A stretch of 64,000 nucleotides of DNA from Meiothermus granaticius NBRC 107808 (GCF_003574355.1 NZ_QWLB01000020.1:1-64000); one strand, 5' to 3'; shown: positions 55,884 to 64,000, numbered from the stretch's first letter. Numbers and translations are program-made. The notes: generated from the sequence alone by a model not told the origin.

Positions 55884-57545
55884 CTATGGCAGCGCAGTGA
55901 CCCACAGATTGCGGTCCTTGAGGTTGACAAAGACCACTGCCCTGCCATCGGGCGAGACCTGCCAGTCACCGTTGCTCATCTTGGTGCCGAGGTCGGCGAG
56001 GGCTCGAGCCTGCCCGGTTTTAAGGTGGTACTCCCGCAGTACGTGGGTTTCCACGCCGGGCTGCAGTTCGATGTAGACCAGCCGCTGGGCATCGCGCCAC
56101 TGATAGGCTCCAAAGAAGTTGAGCCTTTGCTTTTCGCCGTTCCGCTGGAGAAGCCATAGGCCGTTGCGCTCAGGCCGATCAAAGGCGGTGTAGTAAGCGA
56201 TGTGGTTTCCTCCAGGGCTGGGCTGGATGCCGCGGAAGTTCAGGGCCTGGCTCAGTACCCGGCGCTGACCGCTGGAGAGGTCCAGGGTCTCGAGGCTCCG
56301 AAGGGGGTCTTGGGGGGAACGCTTGCCGGAGAGGAGCAGGGTGTGTTCATCGAGCCAGGCCACCGCCCCACCGCCATATACCGTGGCCAGCTGGCGGGGG
56401 GCTTCGCCGGGTTTGGCCACCCAGACCTGACCCCTGCGCACATCGTAGTTGCCCGAGCTGGCGCTCACCGTCCAGGCCATCTGCTGCTCCCCCGGCGACC
56501 ACAGCACTGGGGTTCCTGCGGTATCGAGGGCAAACTCCTGGCCGCTCGAGAGCCGTTGGAAACGGCTGGGCTGGCCGGGAACCTGGGCATAGGTGAAGGC
56601 TGGGGAAAAATAGGCCACCGGAAGGTAGGCCCTGGGCTCCGAAGGCTGGGCTACCGAGACCCCGTAGTAGGCGGTCTGGCCTGCCCGGCGGTCTATGAAC
56701 AGCACGTGGCGGCTGTCTGGGCTCCAGATGGGGTTGACGCAGCATCCCCCCTCGGTCAGCCGGTAGGGGCCTGGGGCATAAGCGGTGGGTTTGAGGGCGG
56801 CAGGGCTTCGGGGTAAGCCAGGAAAGCGGCCCAAGGGTCCGGCTGGGCCGCTGCGGCTGGGGTCGGGCGGCCAGGGATGGGTGAAATTCGCCAGCGGGGG
56901 CCCTCCGCGCCGGGCCTGGGGCTGCTGGTCGGGTTGCTGCCACTTGCGGGGGTCCTCCAGGTCTCGTTCAAAGCTGCGGGAAAATCCGGTCAGCAGCAAG
57001 GTGGGCCAGTCCGCGGCGAGGTAGGGCAGGGGGTTGAACAGCCGGGTGTGCGAGCGATCGCGGATCTCCAGGTGCAGGTGGGGGGCTGAGACGCAGGTGA
57101 GCTGTGAATCCCCCGATAGCGCGACCACCTGCCCACGCTTGACCTTGGCCCCGACCTCGAGGCTGGGGCGGCGCAGTAGGTGCCCGTAGAGGCTGGATAC
57201 CCCGTTTCCATGGTCAATGACCAGGTTGTGCGGTGGGGAGCCATGAGGGCCATCCACCTCCACCACCGTCCCATCGCCGATGGCCCGCACTGGGGTGCCA
57301 CAGGGGGCGGAGAAGTCCAGACCAAAGTGGATGCCCTGGATGGCAGCGTACAGGCTGCGGGCTTGACGGTAGGCCCCCACGGTGTTGCCGTAGGGCTGGC
57401 CCAGCAGCCAGGTGTTGGGGCCGGGAGGGTCGGCGAAGGGCAGGCTGAACTGCCCCTGGGGTTTGGCCATGGGGGTCTCGGGCCAAGGGGGGGCTGTATG
57501 GGCCAGGGCCACCCCTGCCAATAGCCCTACCAGCAACCGCTGCAT
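55884..57545 (-). CDS. Secreted M23 peptidase fused to a beta-propeller
   Basis: A 553-residue protein. The signal peptide is MQRLLVGLLAGVALAHT. Residues about 65-170 are a LytM/M23 domain with the zinc ligands in GIHFGLDFSAPCGTPV (H73, D77) and HLHLEIRD (HxH). After a Pro-rich linker, residues about 265-553 repeat WSPDSRHVLFIDRR-like motifs (SPGGNHIAYYT, SPDGRAVVFVNL) of a TolB-type propeller. M23 enzymes cut peptidoglycan cross-links. TATACC lies seven bases before the ATG. Confidence 0.88.
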   Translation of the reverse strand: MQRLLVGLLAGVALAHTAPPWPETPMAKPQGQFSLPFADPPGPNTWLLGQPYGNTVGAYRQARSLYAAIQGIHFGLDFSAPCGTPVRAIGDGTVVEVDGPHGSPPHNLVIDHGNGVSSLYGHLLRRPSLEVGAKVKRGQVVALSGDSQLTCVSAPHLHLEIRDRSHTRLFNPLPYLAADWPTLLLTGFSRSFERDLEDPRKWQQPDQQPQARRGGPPLANFTHPWPPDPSRSGPAGPLGRFPGLPRSPAALKPTAYAPGPYRLTEGGCCVNPIWSPDSRHVLFIDRRAGQTAYYGVSVAQPSEPRAYLPVAYFSPAFTYAQVPGQPSRFQRLSSGQEFALDTAGTPVLWSPGEQQMAWTVSASSGNYDVRRGQVWVAKPGEAPRQLATVYGGGAVAWLDEHTLLLSGKRSPQDPLRSLETLDLSSGQRRVLSQALNFRGIQPSPGGNHIAYYTAFDRPERNGLWLLQRNGEKQRLNFFGAYQWRDAQRLVYIELQPGVETHVLREYHLKTGQARALADLGTKMSNGDWQVSPDGRAVVFVNLKDRNLWVTALP

Positions 57546-57552
57546 GTCTTTA

Positions 57553-57558
57553 GGTATA
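57553..57558 (-). promoter_or_regulatory. -10 box of the M23 peptidase gene
   Basis: Minus-strand TATACC lies seven bases before ATG 57545, giving a leaderless mRNA. Its -35 position falls on the first tandem repeat unit. Confidence 0.45.
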
Positions 57559-57575
57559 GCCCCTGACGGTGTGTT

Positions 57576-57619
57576 GGGTCTGAGGGCGCCCGACTTGGGG
57601 TCTGAGGGCGCCCGACTTG
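57576..57619. repeat. Tandem 22-bp repeat in a divergent promoter region
   Basis: Two perfect 22-base units (57576-57597 and 57598-57619) each hold GGG followed by TCTGAGGGCGCCCGACTTG. The centre GGGCGCCC is palindromic. They lie between the -10 boxes of the divergent M23 and ParA genes, so they may be operator sites acting on both, or a recent duplication. Confidence 0.75.
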
Positions 57620-57649
57620 CCCCGGCTCGTATTGAACCCCCAGAGCCGA

Positions 57650-57655
57650 TATAGT
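57650..57655 (+). promoter_or_regulatory. -10 box of the ParA-like gene
   Basis: TATAGT lies six bases before ATG 57662 with no Shine-Dalgarno, which is the leaderless pattern. Confidence 0.5.
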
Positions 57656-57661
57656 CAGGGT

Positions 57662-58246
57662 ATGCGCCTTCTGGTGACCTCGCTCAAAGGAGGGGTGGGG
57701 AAGACCACCACCGCCGTTCACCTGGCCGCCTTTTTGCAGACCCAAGGCCCCACTTTGCTGGTGGATGCCGATCCCGCCGAAGGCGCCTTGATCTGGGCCC
57801 GGCAGGGGGCAGGGCTGCCCTTTGAGGTGGTTTCACCGGAGGAGGCCCGACCCAAGCGCTATTCGCATGTGGTAATTGATACCCGGGGCCATCCTAAGGG
57901 CAAAACCCTGCGCGAGTATGGCGATAAGGCCGACCGGGTAATTATCCCCACCACACCGGGGGCTCTGTCGCTGGTCAGCCTCGAGCAGTTTCTAAAGGAG
58001 CTGGGGGATCTGCCGGTGAAAGCCCTGGTGACGATGGTTCCGCCTTTTCCCTCGCTGGATGGGCTGCGCACCCTGAACTATCTGCGGGCCAAGCGGATTC
58101 CGCACTTCCGTACGGTGATTCGCCGGCTGGCCGCCTATGAAAAGGCTGTGGTGGCTGGAAGCGTGGTGCAGCAGGTGCACGATCCTCGAGCCGAGCGGGC
58201 CTGGGAGGACTACCTGGCGGTGGGCCGGGAACTGCTGGGGCGCTGA
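57662..58246 (+). CDS. ParA/MinD-family ATPase (orphan)
   Basis: A 194-residue ATPase from ATG 57662 (MRLLVTSLKGGVGKTTTAVH). The deviant Walker A KGGVGKTT is complete, and LLVDADPAEGALIW and HVVIDTRG follow. It is shorter than chromosomal ParA and lacks a DNA-binding N-terminus; no parB gene is near. Such orphans can position cellular cargo. It ends four bases before the convergent aminotransferase. Confidence 0.88.
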   Translation: MRLLVTSLKGGVGKTTTAVHLAAFLQTQGPTLLVDADPAEGALIWARQGAGLPFEVVSPEEARPKRYSHVVIDTRGHPKGKTLREYGDKADRVIIPTTPGALSLVSLEQFLKELGDLPVKALVTMVPPFPSLDGLRTLNYLRAKRIPHFRTVIRRLAAYEKAVVAGSVVQQVHDPRAERAWEDYLAVGRELLGR

Positions 58247-58250
58247 GCGC

Positions 58251-59411
58251 CTAATCAATGGATTCCGCGACCTTGGCGATGCGCTCGAGCGCCTCTTGCA
58301 CAATCTCCCGCGGGGTGGCGAAGTTGAGCCTCAAGTACCCCTGATAGCCCGGCCCAAAAGGGGGGCCATCGTTGAGCGCCACCTTGGCCTGTTTGAGCAT
58401 CACCTGGTATACGTCCTTGGCGAAGGGGAAGGCGGTGAAGTCCAGCAGGGCCAAGTAGGTGCCCTGGGGGGGCACGTACCCCACTTGAGGCAGGCGGGTA
58501 CGCAAAAAATCTCCCAGGAAGTCGCGGTTGCCCCGCAGGCGCTCGAGGGTTTGCTGCAGCCAGACCTGTCCGGATTCAATCCCCGCCCGCCACATGGCCA
58601 TGCTCATCACGTTGGGGTGACCCATGACCCCTTTGGTGGCTTGTTTCATCCGCTCCAGCAGGGCCTTGTTGTGGCTGATGGCCACCCCACCGCCCAGCCC
58701 GGCGGTGTTGTAGGTTTTGCAGGGGCCGCTGAGGGTGACGGTGCGGGCGGCAATCTCACCATTAAGCGAGGCGATGGGGATGTGGGGGCCTTCGTAGACC
58801 AGGTTGGCCCACAGCTCATCGCTCATCACCCACAACCGGTGCCGCAGGGCGAACTCGGCCAGGCGTTCCAGTTCCTCCCGGCGAAACACCCGCCCGGTGG
58901 GGTTTTGCGGGTTGCACAGCATCAGCAGCCGGGTGGCCGGTGAGACCAGCCGCTCGAGCTCTTCGAAATCAATCTCCCAGCCCTGGGGGGTGCGCACCAT
59001 TGGGCTGTGCTTGGGGATGCGCCCGTAGTCGTTGATCGCGCTCAGAAATGGGGGGTAGACCGGGGTCAGGGTGAGGACTTCCTCGCCGGGGCTGGTCAGG
59101 CCGAGCACGGTGGCATAGATGCCCGGCACCACGCTGGAGGTTAGCCAGAGGTTTTCCGGCTCGAGGCCCTTTAAGCCGTGCTTGCGCTCCTGCTCCGTGA
59201 GGATGGCCTGCAGGAGCAGGGAATCCCCCTGCCCTTTGGGATAACCAATCCCGTAGCGCAACCGCTCCATCAGGGCTTGGGTGATCTCGGGGGCGATGGG
59301 AAAATCCATGTCGGCCACCCATAGCGGCAGCACATCTTCGGGGTAAAGGTGCCATTTGACCGAGTAGCCGTGGGGATCGCGCAGGGCAGCGGGGTTCAGA
59401 TCGTCGGGCAT
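58251..59411 (-). CDS. PLP-dependent aminotransferase, PatB/MalY type (cystathionine beta-lyase)
   Basis: A 386-residue fold-type I enzyme. LPLWVADMDFPIAPEI is the typical PatB/MalY N-terminus; NPQNPTGRVF and SGPCKTYNTAGLGG hold the PLP-binding Asn and Lys. Relatives cleave C-S bonds of cystathionine or cysteine. TAGACT (59423-59418) lies six bases before ATG 59411, so the transcript is leaderless. Confidence 0.88.
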   Translation of the reverse strand: MPDDLNPAALRDPHGYSVKWHLYPEDVLPLWVADMDFPIAPEITQALMERLRYGIGYPKGQGDSLLLQAILTEQERKHGLKGLEPENLWLTSSVVPGIYATVLGLTSPGEEVLTLTPVYPPFLSAINDYGRIPKHSPMVRTPQGWEIDFEELERLVSPATRLLMLCNPQNPTGRVFRREELERLAEFALRHRLWVMSDELWANLVYEGPHIPIASLNGEIAARTVTLSGPCKTYNTAGLGGGVAISHNKALLERMKQATKGVMGHPNVMSMAMWRAGIESGQVWLQQTLERLRGNRDFLGDFLRTRLPQVGYVPPQGTYLALLDFTAFPFAKDVYQVMLKQAKVALNDGPPFGPGYQGYLRLNFATPREIVQEALERIAKVAESID

Positions 59412-59417
59412 GGCTAG

Positions 59418-59423
59418 AGTCTA
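59418..59423 (-). promoter_or_regulatory. -10 box of the aminotransferase gene
   Basis: Minus-strand TAGACT lies six bases before the ATG. The same hexamer and spacing stand before the asparaginase gene. Confidence 0.5.
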
Positions 59424-59432
59424 TCCTGATTT

Positions 59433-59448
59433 GGGTGTGCTTACACCC
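59433..59448. promoter_or_regulatory. Palindromic operator candidate at the TRAP promoter
   Basis: GGGTGTGCTTACACCC has perfect 6-base arms and a 4-base centre. It lies directly upstream of the TRAP -35 box and 10 bases from the aminotransferase -10 box, so it could serve both divergent genes. Confidence 0.4.
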
Positions 59449-59449
59449 G

Positions 59450-59480
59450 TTGACCCCACGCCAGAGCAGAGGGTTAGAAT
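59450..59480 (+). promoter_or_regulatory. Promoter of the TRAP transporter genes
   Basis: TTGACC (59450-59455) and TAGAAT (59475-59480), spacer 19 bases (18 if TTAGAA is used). GGGAGG follows (59498-59503) before GTG 59512. Confidence 0.5.
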
Positions 59481-59511
59481 GGGCCCAACCCAAAACCGGG
59501 AGGCCCAACAG

Positions 59512-60096
59512 GTGAATGCTTTGCTGCAAATTGCTCGAGCGATTGACGCATTGAACCTCAACGTGAACCGGGTGGTGATCTGGTTGGTGTTGCTCGCCAC
59601 CCTGGTTTCAGCGGGCAACGCGGTGGTGCGCTACGCCTTCAACACCAGCTCGAATGCCTGGCTCGAGCTGCAATGGTTCATGTTCTCGGCCATCTTCTTG
59701 CTGGGGGCGGCCTATACCCTACAGAAAAACGGCCATGTGCGGGTGGATGTGCTCTACAGCCGCTATTCCCCGCGCCTGCAGATCTGGGTGGACTTGCTGG
59801 GGGGGTTGTTGTTCTTAATCCCCACCTGCATCGTGATCATCGTCACCACGGTGCCCTGGGTGACCAATTCCATCAAGATCATGGAGAACTCTCCCAACCC
59901 TGGGGGCCTGCCCTGGTGGCCGATCAAGCTGCTTTTGCCGGTGGCGATCTTCTTGCTGTTGCTGCAGGCCATCTCCGAGGTCATCAAGCGCATTGCCATG
60001 CTCACCGGCCATCTGCCCCCCACCCAGTACATCCCCGATGAGGAGGCCGAGATCCTCGAGCTCAAAGAAGTGGTGGAGAAAAAGGAGCACCCGTGA
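59512..60096 (+). CDS. TRAP transporter small membrane subunit (DctQ family)
   Basis: A 194-residue protein with four membrane helices. GTG 59512 is chosen because GGGAGG lies eight bases before it, whereas the in-frame ATG 59479 overlaps the -10 box. NTSSNAWLELQWFMFSAIFLLGAAYTL and NGHVRVDVLY are typical DctQ segments. Its stop overlaps the DctM GTG by four bases. Confidence 0.9.
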   Translation: MNALLQIARAIDALNLNVNRVVIWLVLLATLVSAGNAVVRYAFNTSSNAWLELQWFMFSAIFLLGAAYTLQKNGHVRVDVLYSRYSPRLQIWVDLLGGLLFLIPTCIVIIVTTVPWVTNSIKIMENSPNPGGLPWWPIKLLLPVAIFLLLLQAISEVIKRIAMLTGHLPPTQYIPDEEAEILELKEVVEKKEHP

Positions 60097-61577
60097 GCTT
60101 TGAAATCATGGCCCCGCTGATGTTCGTGGGGCTGATCGTCTTTCTGCTGCTGGGGTATCCGGTGGCCTTCAGCTTGGGGGCCGTAGGGCTGCTGTTTGGT
60201 TGGATCGGGGTGCGGCTGGATTTTCTCCAGCCGGTTTTCTTGCAGAACATCCCCTTTCGCATCTTCGACACCATGCAGAACCAGACCCTGCTGGCGATCC
60301 CTTTCTTCACCTTCATGGGGCTGATCCTGGAGCGCAGCGGGATGGCCGAAGACCTCCTGGACACCATGGGCCAGCTCTTTGGTCGGTTGCGCGGGGGAAT
60401 TGCCTATGCGGTGGTGATTGTGGGGGCTATGCTGGCGGCTACCACCGGGGTGGTGGCGGCCTCGGTCATCGCCATGGGGCTGATCTCGCTGCCGGTGATG
60501 CTGCGCTATGGCTACAGCCCGCGAATCGCCGCTGGGACCATCGCAGCCTCGGGCACCCTGGCCCAGATCATCCCGCCCAGCCTGGTGCTGATCATTCTGG
60601 CCGACCAACTGCGCATCTCGGTGGGGGATATCTACCGGGGGGCGTTCCTGCCGGGGCTGATCATCTCTGGGCTCTATATGGCCTATATCCTGATCGTGAG
60701 CTTCATCAACCCCAAAGCGGTACCGGCGCTGCCAGCCGAGGTGCTCGAGCGCCGGGGACGGGGCCAGCCCCTGGGCCCACAGCTCCTCCAACACGGCCTG
60801 TTCACCCTGGGGGTGATCGGTGTGGACCTCTGGCTGACCCATTGGGCCAACCCCGTCACCATCGGAGCGCTGATACTGGCCAACCTGCTGATCCTGTGGA
60901 TTCGCCGATCGATAGGGGAGGTTTTGGCCCGGCGGGCCATGGTGGCCTTGGTGCCCCCGCTGGTGCTGATTTTTTTGGTGCTGGGGACCATCTTTTTGGG
61001 GATCGCTACCCCCACCGAGGGCGGGGCCATGGGGGCGACCGGAGCCTTGCTGCTGGCCATTGTGAAGCGCAAGTTTAGCCTGCGCATTCTGCTCCAGGCC
61101 ATGGAGGCCACCGCCCGACTGACCTCTTTTGTGGCCTTCATTCTGGTGGGCTCGAGGATCTTCAGCCTGGTCTTTGTGGGGGTGCGGGGGGATGAGTGGG
61201 TGGAGGGTTTGCTCAAGGCCTTGCCGGGCGGCGAGGTGGGCTTTTTGGTGGTGGTCAACCTCTTCATCTTCTTTATCGCGTTTTTCCTGGACTACTTCGA
61301 GATCGCCTTCATCATCATCCCGCTGATCGGGCCGGTGGCTGAGTCGTTGGGCATTAATTTGGTCTGGTTCGGGGTGATGATTGGGGTCAACCTCCAGACC
61401 TCCTTCATGCACCCGCCCTTTGGTTTTGCCCTGTTCTACCTGCGCAGCGTGGCCCCCCCCAGCCTAAAGACCTCGAGCATCTACTGGGGGGCCATCCCGT
61501 TTGTGCTGATTCAGCTCATCATGGTGTTTTTTGTGATCTTCAACCCCTGGATTGTGACCAACTGGATCTCCAAATAG
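60093..61577 (+). CDS. TRAP transporter large membrane subunit (DctM family)
   Basis: A 494-residue protein with about twelve membrane helices, starting with GTG. ALLAIPFFTFMGLILERSG-type text (QTLLAIPFFTFMGLILE), ASGTLAQIIPPSLVLII and ATPTEGGAMGATGALLL are DctM signatures. It couples sodium entry to solute uptake with the DctQ subunit. The binding protein is probably the minus-strand gene at the window end. Confidence 0.93.
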   Translation: MSFEIMAPLMFVGLIVFLLLGYPVAFSLGAVGLLFGWIGVRLDFLQPVFLQNIPFRIFDTMQNQTLLAIPFFTFMGLILERSGMAEDLLDTMGQLFGRLRGGIAYAVVIVGAMLAATTGVVAASVIAMGLISLPVMLRYGYSPRIAAGTIAASGTLAQIIPPSLVLIILADQLRISVGDIYRGAFLPGLIISGLYMAYILIVSFINPKAVPALPAEVLERRGRGQPLGPQLLQHGLFTLGVIGVDLWLTHWANPVTIGALILANLLILWIRRSIGEVLARRAMVALVPPLVLIFLVLGTIFLGIATPTEGGAMGATGALLLAIVKRKFSLRILLQAMEATARLTSFVAFILVGSRIFSLVFVGVRGDEWVEGLLKALPGGEVGFLVVVNLFIFFIAFFLDYFEIAFIIIPLIGPVAESLGINLVWFGVMIGVNLQTSFMHPPFGFALFYLRSVAPPSLKTSSIYWGAIPFVLIQLIMVFFVIFNPWIVTNWISK

Positions 61578-61619
61578 CCCCGGTGAGGGGTTGCTCGGCG
61601 ATGCGGTGCTTTTTAGGGC

Positions 61620-61639
61620 GCTCTCCACATATTGAGAGC
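61620..61639. promoter_or_regulatory. Inverted repeat before the antiporter gene
   Basis: GCTCTC (61620-61625) and GAGAGC (61634-61639) flank an 8-base centre in the dctM-antiporter gap, about 30 bases before the TAGAAT box (61668-61673). It may be an operator or a weak stem; no T-run follows. Confidence 0.3.
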
Positions 61640-61683
61640 CATCCGGCTTCGTCTGTGAAGGGCGCGATAGAATGGGCCGATCT

Positions 61684-63213
61684 ATGGAAGCCACTTCGTT
61701 GGTCGAGCTGGGTTTGGTGGCCTGTGCGGTGGCCTTGGGTACGTATTTCTTTCGGGTTCCCTACACCATCGGCTTGGTGCTGGCCGGGCTGGCGCTGAGC
61801 TTCTTTCATGCCCTCGAGATTCACCTTTCCAAAGAGCTGATCCTGCTGCTGTTCTTGCCCCCCCTCCTTTTTGAAGGGGCTTTGCACATGGAGCTGGGGC
61901 AGTTGCGGCGTTATGCCACCCCGGTGGGGTTTCTGGCCTTGGCGGGAACGCTGATTACGGCCCTGTTGATCGCGGCCGGGGCGCACTATGGGCTGGGCTT
62001 GCCCTGGAGCTTTGCCCTACTGCTGGGGGTGATCCTCTCGCCTACCGACCCGGTGAGCGTGTTGGCCATGTTCAAGCAGTACGGTGCGCCCAAAGGGTTG
62101 CAGACGGTGCTCGAGGGCGAGAGCGTGTTCAATGACGGGATTGGCATTGTGCTGTACCTGATCGTACTGCAAGGGATTGCCGGGCCTCCGGTGGGGCTAG
62201 GGGAAGGGGTGCTCGAGTTCCTCAAGGTGGCCTTGGGTGGGGCGGCGGTGGGGTTTGCTCTGGGGTACTTGGTTCACCGGCTGCTGGGGCAGATCAACGA
62301 CCACCTGACCGAGGTGATGATCTCGGTGGTGCTGGCCTTTGGCTCGTACATTTTGGCCGAGAACCTGCACTTCTCCGGGGTGGTCTCCACGGTGGTGGCC
62401 GGACTCATCATCGGCAACTATGGCACGGTGTTCTCGATGAGCCCCACCACCCGGCTCTCGCTGCTCAACTTTTGGGCGGTGGTGGCTTTTCTGGCCAACT
62501 CCGCGGTGTTCTTGCTGATCGGTTTGGATTTCGACCTGGCTCGAGCGGGCGGAAACGCTGTGGCCATCGGGGTGACCGTGTTGCTGGTGCTGTTGGCCCG
62601 GACCCTGGCGGTCTACAGCCTCCTCCCGCTCTCTAACCGCCTGGTGCGCCCCAGCCGGCGAATCCCTTGGGCCTGGATGCACGCCATCAACTGGGGTGGA
62701 CTGCGGGGCACCATTCCCATCGCCCTGGTGCTGGGATTGGAGCCAGGGCTGCGCCAGGTAGGGGGGGTTCACCTCACCACGGTGGTCTTTGCGGTCGCCC
62801 TGTTCTCGCTGGTGGTTCAGGGGCTCAGCATGAAGCCGCTGTTGCAGCGCTTGGGTCTGATTGGGGTGAGTGCGGAGCGACTGGAGTATGAGACCCAGCT
62901 GGCCCGTACCATTGCCCTGGGGGCGGCTCTCGAGGAGGCACGCCAGCTAGAGCAGCGCGGCGAGGCCAGCCCCGAGCTGCTCGAGGCGACTCGGCAGCGA
63001 TTGGCCGAGGAGCGCGAGGCGGTGCTGCGGGACCTCGATCAGGCCGTGCACAGCCGCGAGAGCCTACGGGATCATGAGGCCCTCCGGCTTCAGCGGCACC
63101 TGGGTCTAACCCAGAGGGCCGCTGTGGCCGATGCCCTGCGGCGCGGCCTAATTAGTGAGGAAGCGGCGGCCACGCTGAGCGAGGAGCTCGATGCCCAGCT
63201 CGAGGAAGGATAA
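61684..63213 (+). CDS. Cation/proton antiporter, CPA1 (NhaP) family
   Basis: A 509-residue protein from ATG 61684 (MEATSLVELGLVACAVALGT), ten bases after TAGAAT. About twelve membrane helices are visible. LSPTDPVSVLAMFK and GESVFNDGIGIVLYL hold the ion-binding Asp residues of CPA1 antiporters, and GLRGTIPIALVL is the late conserved helix. A charged cytosolic tail of about 110 residues closes the protein. It exchanges Na+ or K+ for protons. Confidence 0.92.
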   Translation: MEATSLVELGLVACAVALGTYFFRVPYTIGLVLAGLALSFFHALEIHLSKELILLLFLPPLLFEGALHMELGQLRRYATPVGFLALAGTLITALLIAAGAHYGLGLPWSFALLLGVILSPTDPVSVLAMFKQYGAPKGLQTVLEGESVFNDGIGIVLYLIVLQGIAGPPVGLGEGVLEFLKVALGGAAVGFALGYLVHRLLGQINDHLTEVMISVVLAFGSYILAENLHFSGVVSTVVAGLIIGNYGTVFSMSPTTRLSLLNFWAVVAFLANSAVFLLIGLDFDLARAGGNAVAIGVTVLLVLLARTLAVYSLLPLSNRLVRPSRRIPWAWMHAINWGGLRGTIPIALVLGLEPGLRQVGGVHLTTVVFAVALFSLVVQGLSMKPLLQRLGLIGVSAERLEYETQLARTIALGAALEEARQLEQRGEASPELLEATRQRLAEEREAVLRDLDQAVHSRESLRDHEALRLQRHLGLTQRAAVADALRRGLISEEAAATLSEELDAQLEEG

Positions 63214-63238
63214 ACCCTCCGCCCTAGGGCGGAGGGTT
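63213..63238. terminator. Perfect palindrome between convergent genes
   Basis: AACCCTCCGCCC and its exact complement meet at TA with no loop, starting inside the antiporter stop codon. It ends 14 bases before the convergent TRAP binding-protein stop. It probably ends both transcripts, although no good T-run follows on either strand. Confidence 0.6.
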
Positions 63239-63251
63239 GGGGGGCTCGAGG

Positions 63252-64000
63252 TCAGATGCCGGCGAAGGCGAACTGCTCATAGGGCAGCTCGGTGACCGCC
63301 ATGGTGCGGTACTGATCGTCGCGGAAAGCCTTCCAGGGGGTGTAGATCTTCTTGAAGGAGGGGTTTTTGCCCGATTCCTCCTCATAGATGTCAAAGGAGG
63401 CCTTTTGTGCAGCCTTGAGGATCTCGTTGGAGAACTTGCGCAGCTTGACCCCGGCCTTGAGCAGCCGTTGCAGGGCGGCGGGGTTTACCGCGTCATAGTT
63501 GGCCAGCATCCGCACGTTGGCCTCGGCTGCGGCGGTTTCAAAGGCGGCTTGGTAGTCCTTGGGCAGCTTCTTCCACTGGTCGTTGTTGACCAGGAAGGAA
63601 AGGTTGGGCCCGGGCTCCCACCATCCAGGGTAGTAGTAGTATTTCGCGATCTTGTACAGCCCCAGCTTCTCGTCGTCATAGGGGCCAACCCACTCCGCGC
63701 CATCAATGGTGCCGCGTTCCAGGGACTGGTAAATCTCTCCACCGGGAATGGCCTGGGGCACCATCCCCAACCGCGCCCAGACCTGTCCGCCGATTCCCGG
63801 AATACGGAACTTAATCCCCTTTAGGTCGGCCACGGTGTTGACTTCCTTGCGCCACCAGCCTCCCATCTGCGCTCCGGTGTTGCCCCCGGGGAAGTTGGTC
63901 ACGTTGAAATCCGAGAGGAAATCCCGTATCGCCTCCACGCCCCCGCCGTAGTAGAGCCAGGCGTTTTGCTGCCGGGCGGTGAGGCCAAAGGGCAGCGAGG
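63252..64000 (-). CDS. TRAP transporter substrate-binding protein (TakP-like, partial)
   Basis: About 249 C-terminal residues; the reading frame stays open to the window end ([19 protein letters not shown]), so the signal peptide is missing. [20 protein letters not shown] and [12 protein letters not shown] match TakP of Rhodobacter and a lactate-binding Thermus protein as I recall them, pointing to 2-oxo acids or lactate. It is convergent to the antiporter, not next to its likely partners DctQM. Confidence 0.88.
   Translation of the reverse strand, partial: SLPFGLTARQQNAWLYYGGGVEAIRDFLSDFNVTNFPGGNTGAQMGGWWRKEVNTVADLKGIKFRIPGIGGQVWARLGMVPQAIPGGEIYQSLERGTIDGAEWVGPYDDEKLGLYKIAKYYYYPGWWEPGPNLSFLVNNDQWKKLPKDYQAAFETAAAEANVRMLANYDAVNPAALQRLLKAGVKLRKFSNEILKAAQKASFDIYEEESGKNPSFKKIYTPWKAFRDDQYRTMAVTELPYEQFAFAGI

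Noticed and set aside
55805-55969. N-terminal extension of the HlyD-like protein
   Set aside because: The extra residues are non-homologous and lie over the end of the M23 gene on the same strand; ATG 55804 leads directly into the membrane anchor.

Overview
The window is about 64 kb of GC-rich chromosomal DNA from a thermophilic Deinococcota, most likely a member of the Thermaceae close to Meiothermus or Thermus. This placement rests on ribosomal proteins that read almost line for line like those remembered from Thermus thermophilus (L2, L16, L5, S5, S11, RpoA), on the Thermus-type continuous tuf-S10-spc-alpha gene order, on very frequent CTCGAG, and on many genes whose -10 box lies about 6 bp before the start codon (leaderless mRNAs). 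No mobile element, CRISPR array, rRNA or tRNA was seen. The S4 and S14 proteins lack zinc-binding cysteines, unlike those of T. thermophilus.

Layout. 1-16090: the end of tuf, then the merged S10, spc and alpha operons (rpsJ to rplQ, with secY, adk, map, infA and rpoA inside), closed by a strong terminator. An H-type pseudoknot can be drawn just before the rpsD ribosome binding site. 16.2-22.0 kb: metK, a giant coiled-coil protein with a roadblock-like C-terminus, pyrF and a Rhizobium-type asparaginase. 22.1-26.8 kb: a proline-rich membrane protein followed by a MoxR / DUF58 / VWA / VWA operon. 26.8-28.7 kb: typA.

28.7-36.7 kb is a sugar-use locus. A minus-strand operon encodes a complete FrcBCA-like ABC transporter followed by a phosphofructokinase homologue, a DhnA-type aldolase, a PfkB sugar kinase and a D-lyxose/D-mannose isomerase. 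Together these could take an outside sugar such as mannose or fructose to triose phosphates. A divergent AlsK-like ROK kinase and a Crp-family regulator lie beside it. 36.8-40.5 kb: an LCP cell-wall ligase, an APC-family permease and a small roadblock protein. 40.6-45.1 kb: a second sugar transporter operon (DeoR regulator plus RbsB-, RbsA- and RbsC-like proteins) with a well-formed promoter and repeated operator-like boxes.

45.1-50 kb: hslO (Hsp33), a PIG-L deacetylase, galK and a 5'-nucleotidase lipoprotein. 49.8-55.8 kb: a minus-strand efflux locus with two MacB/LolD-type ABC units, one HlyD/MacA-like adaptor and a small secreted protein. 55.9-58.2 kb: a peptidase M23-beta-propeller fusion and a divergent orphan ParA ATPase, separated by a tandem 22-bp repeat. 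58.2-64 kb: a PatB/MalY-type aminotransferase, TRAP transporter membrane subunits, an NhaP-type antiporter and, on the opposite strand, a TakP-like TRAP binding protein cut by the window end.

The observations most worth testing are the pseudoknot before rpsD, the self-contained sugar-to-triose operon with its altered phosphofructokinase, the zinc-free S4/S14 pair, and the hairpins placed right after the binding-protein gene in both sugar transporter operons.
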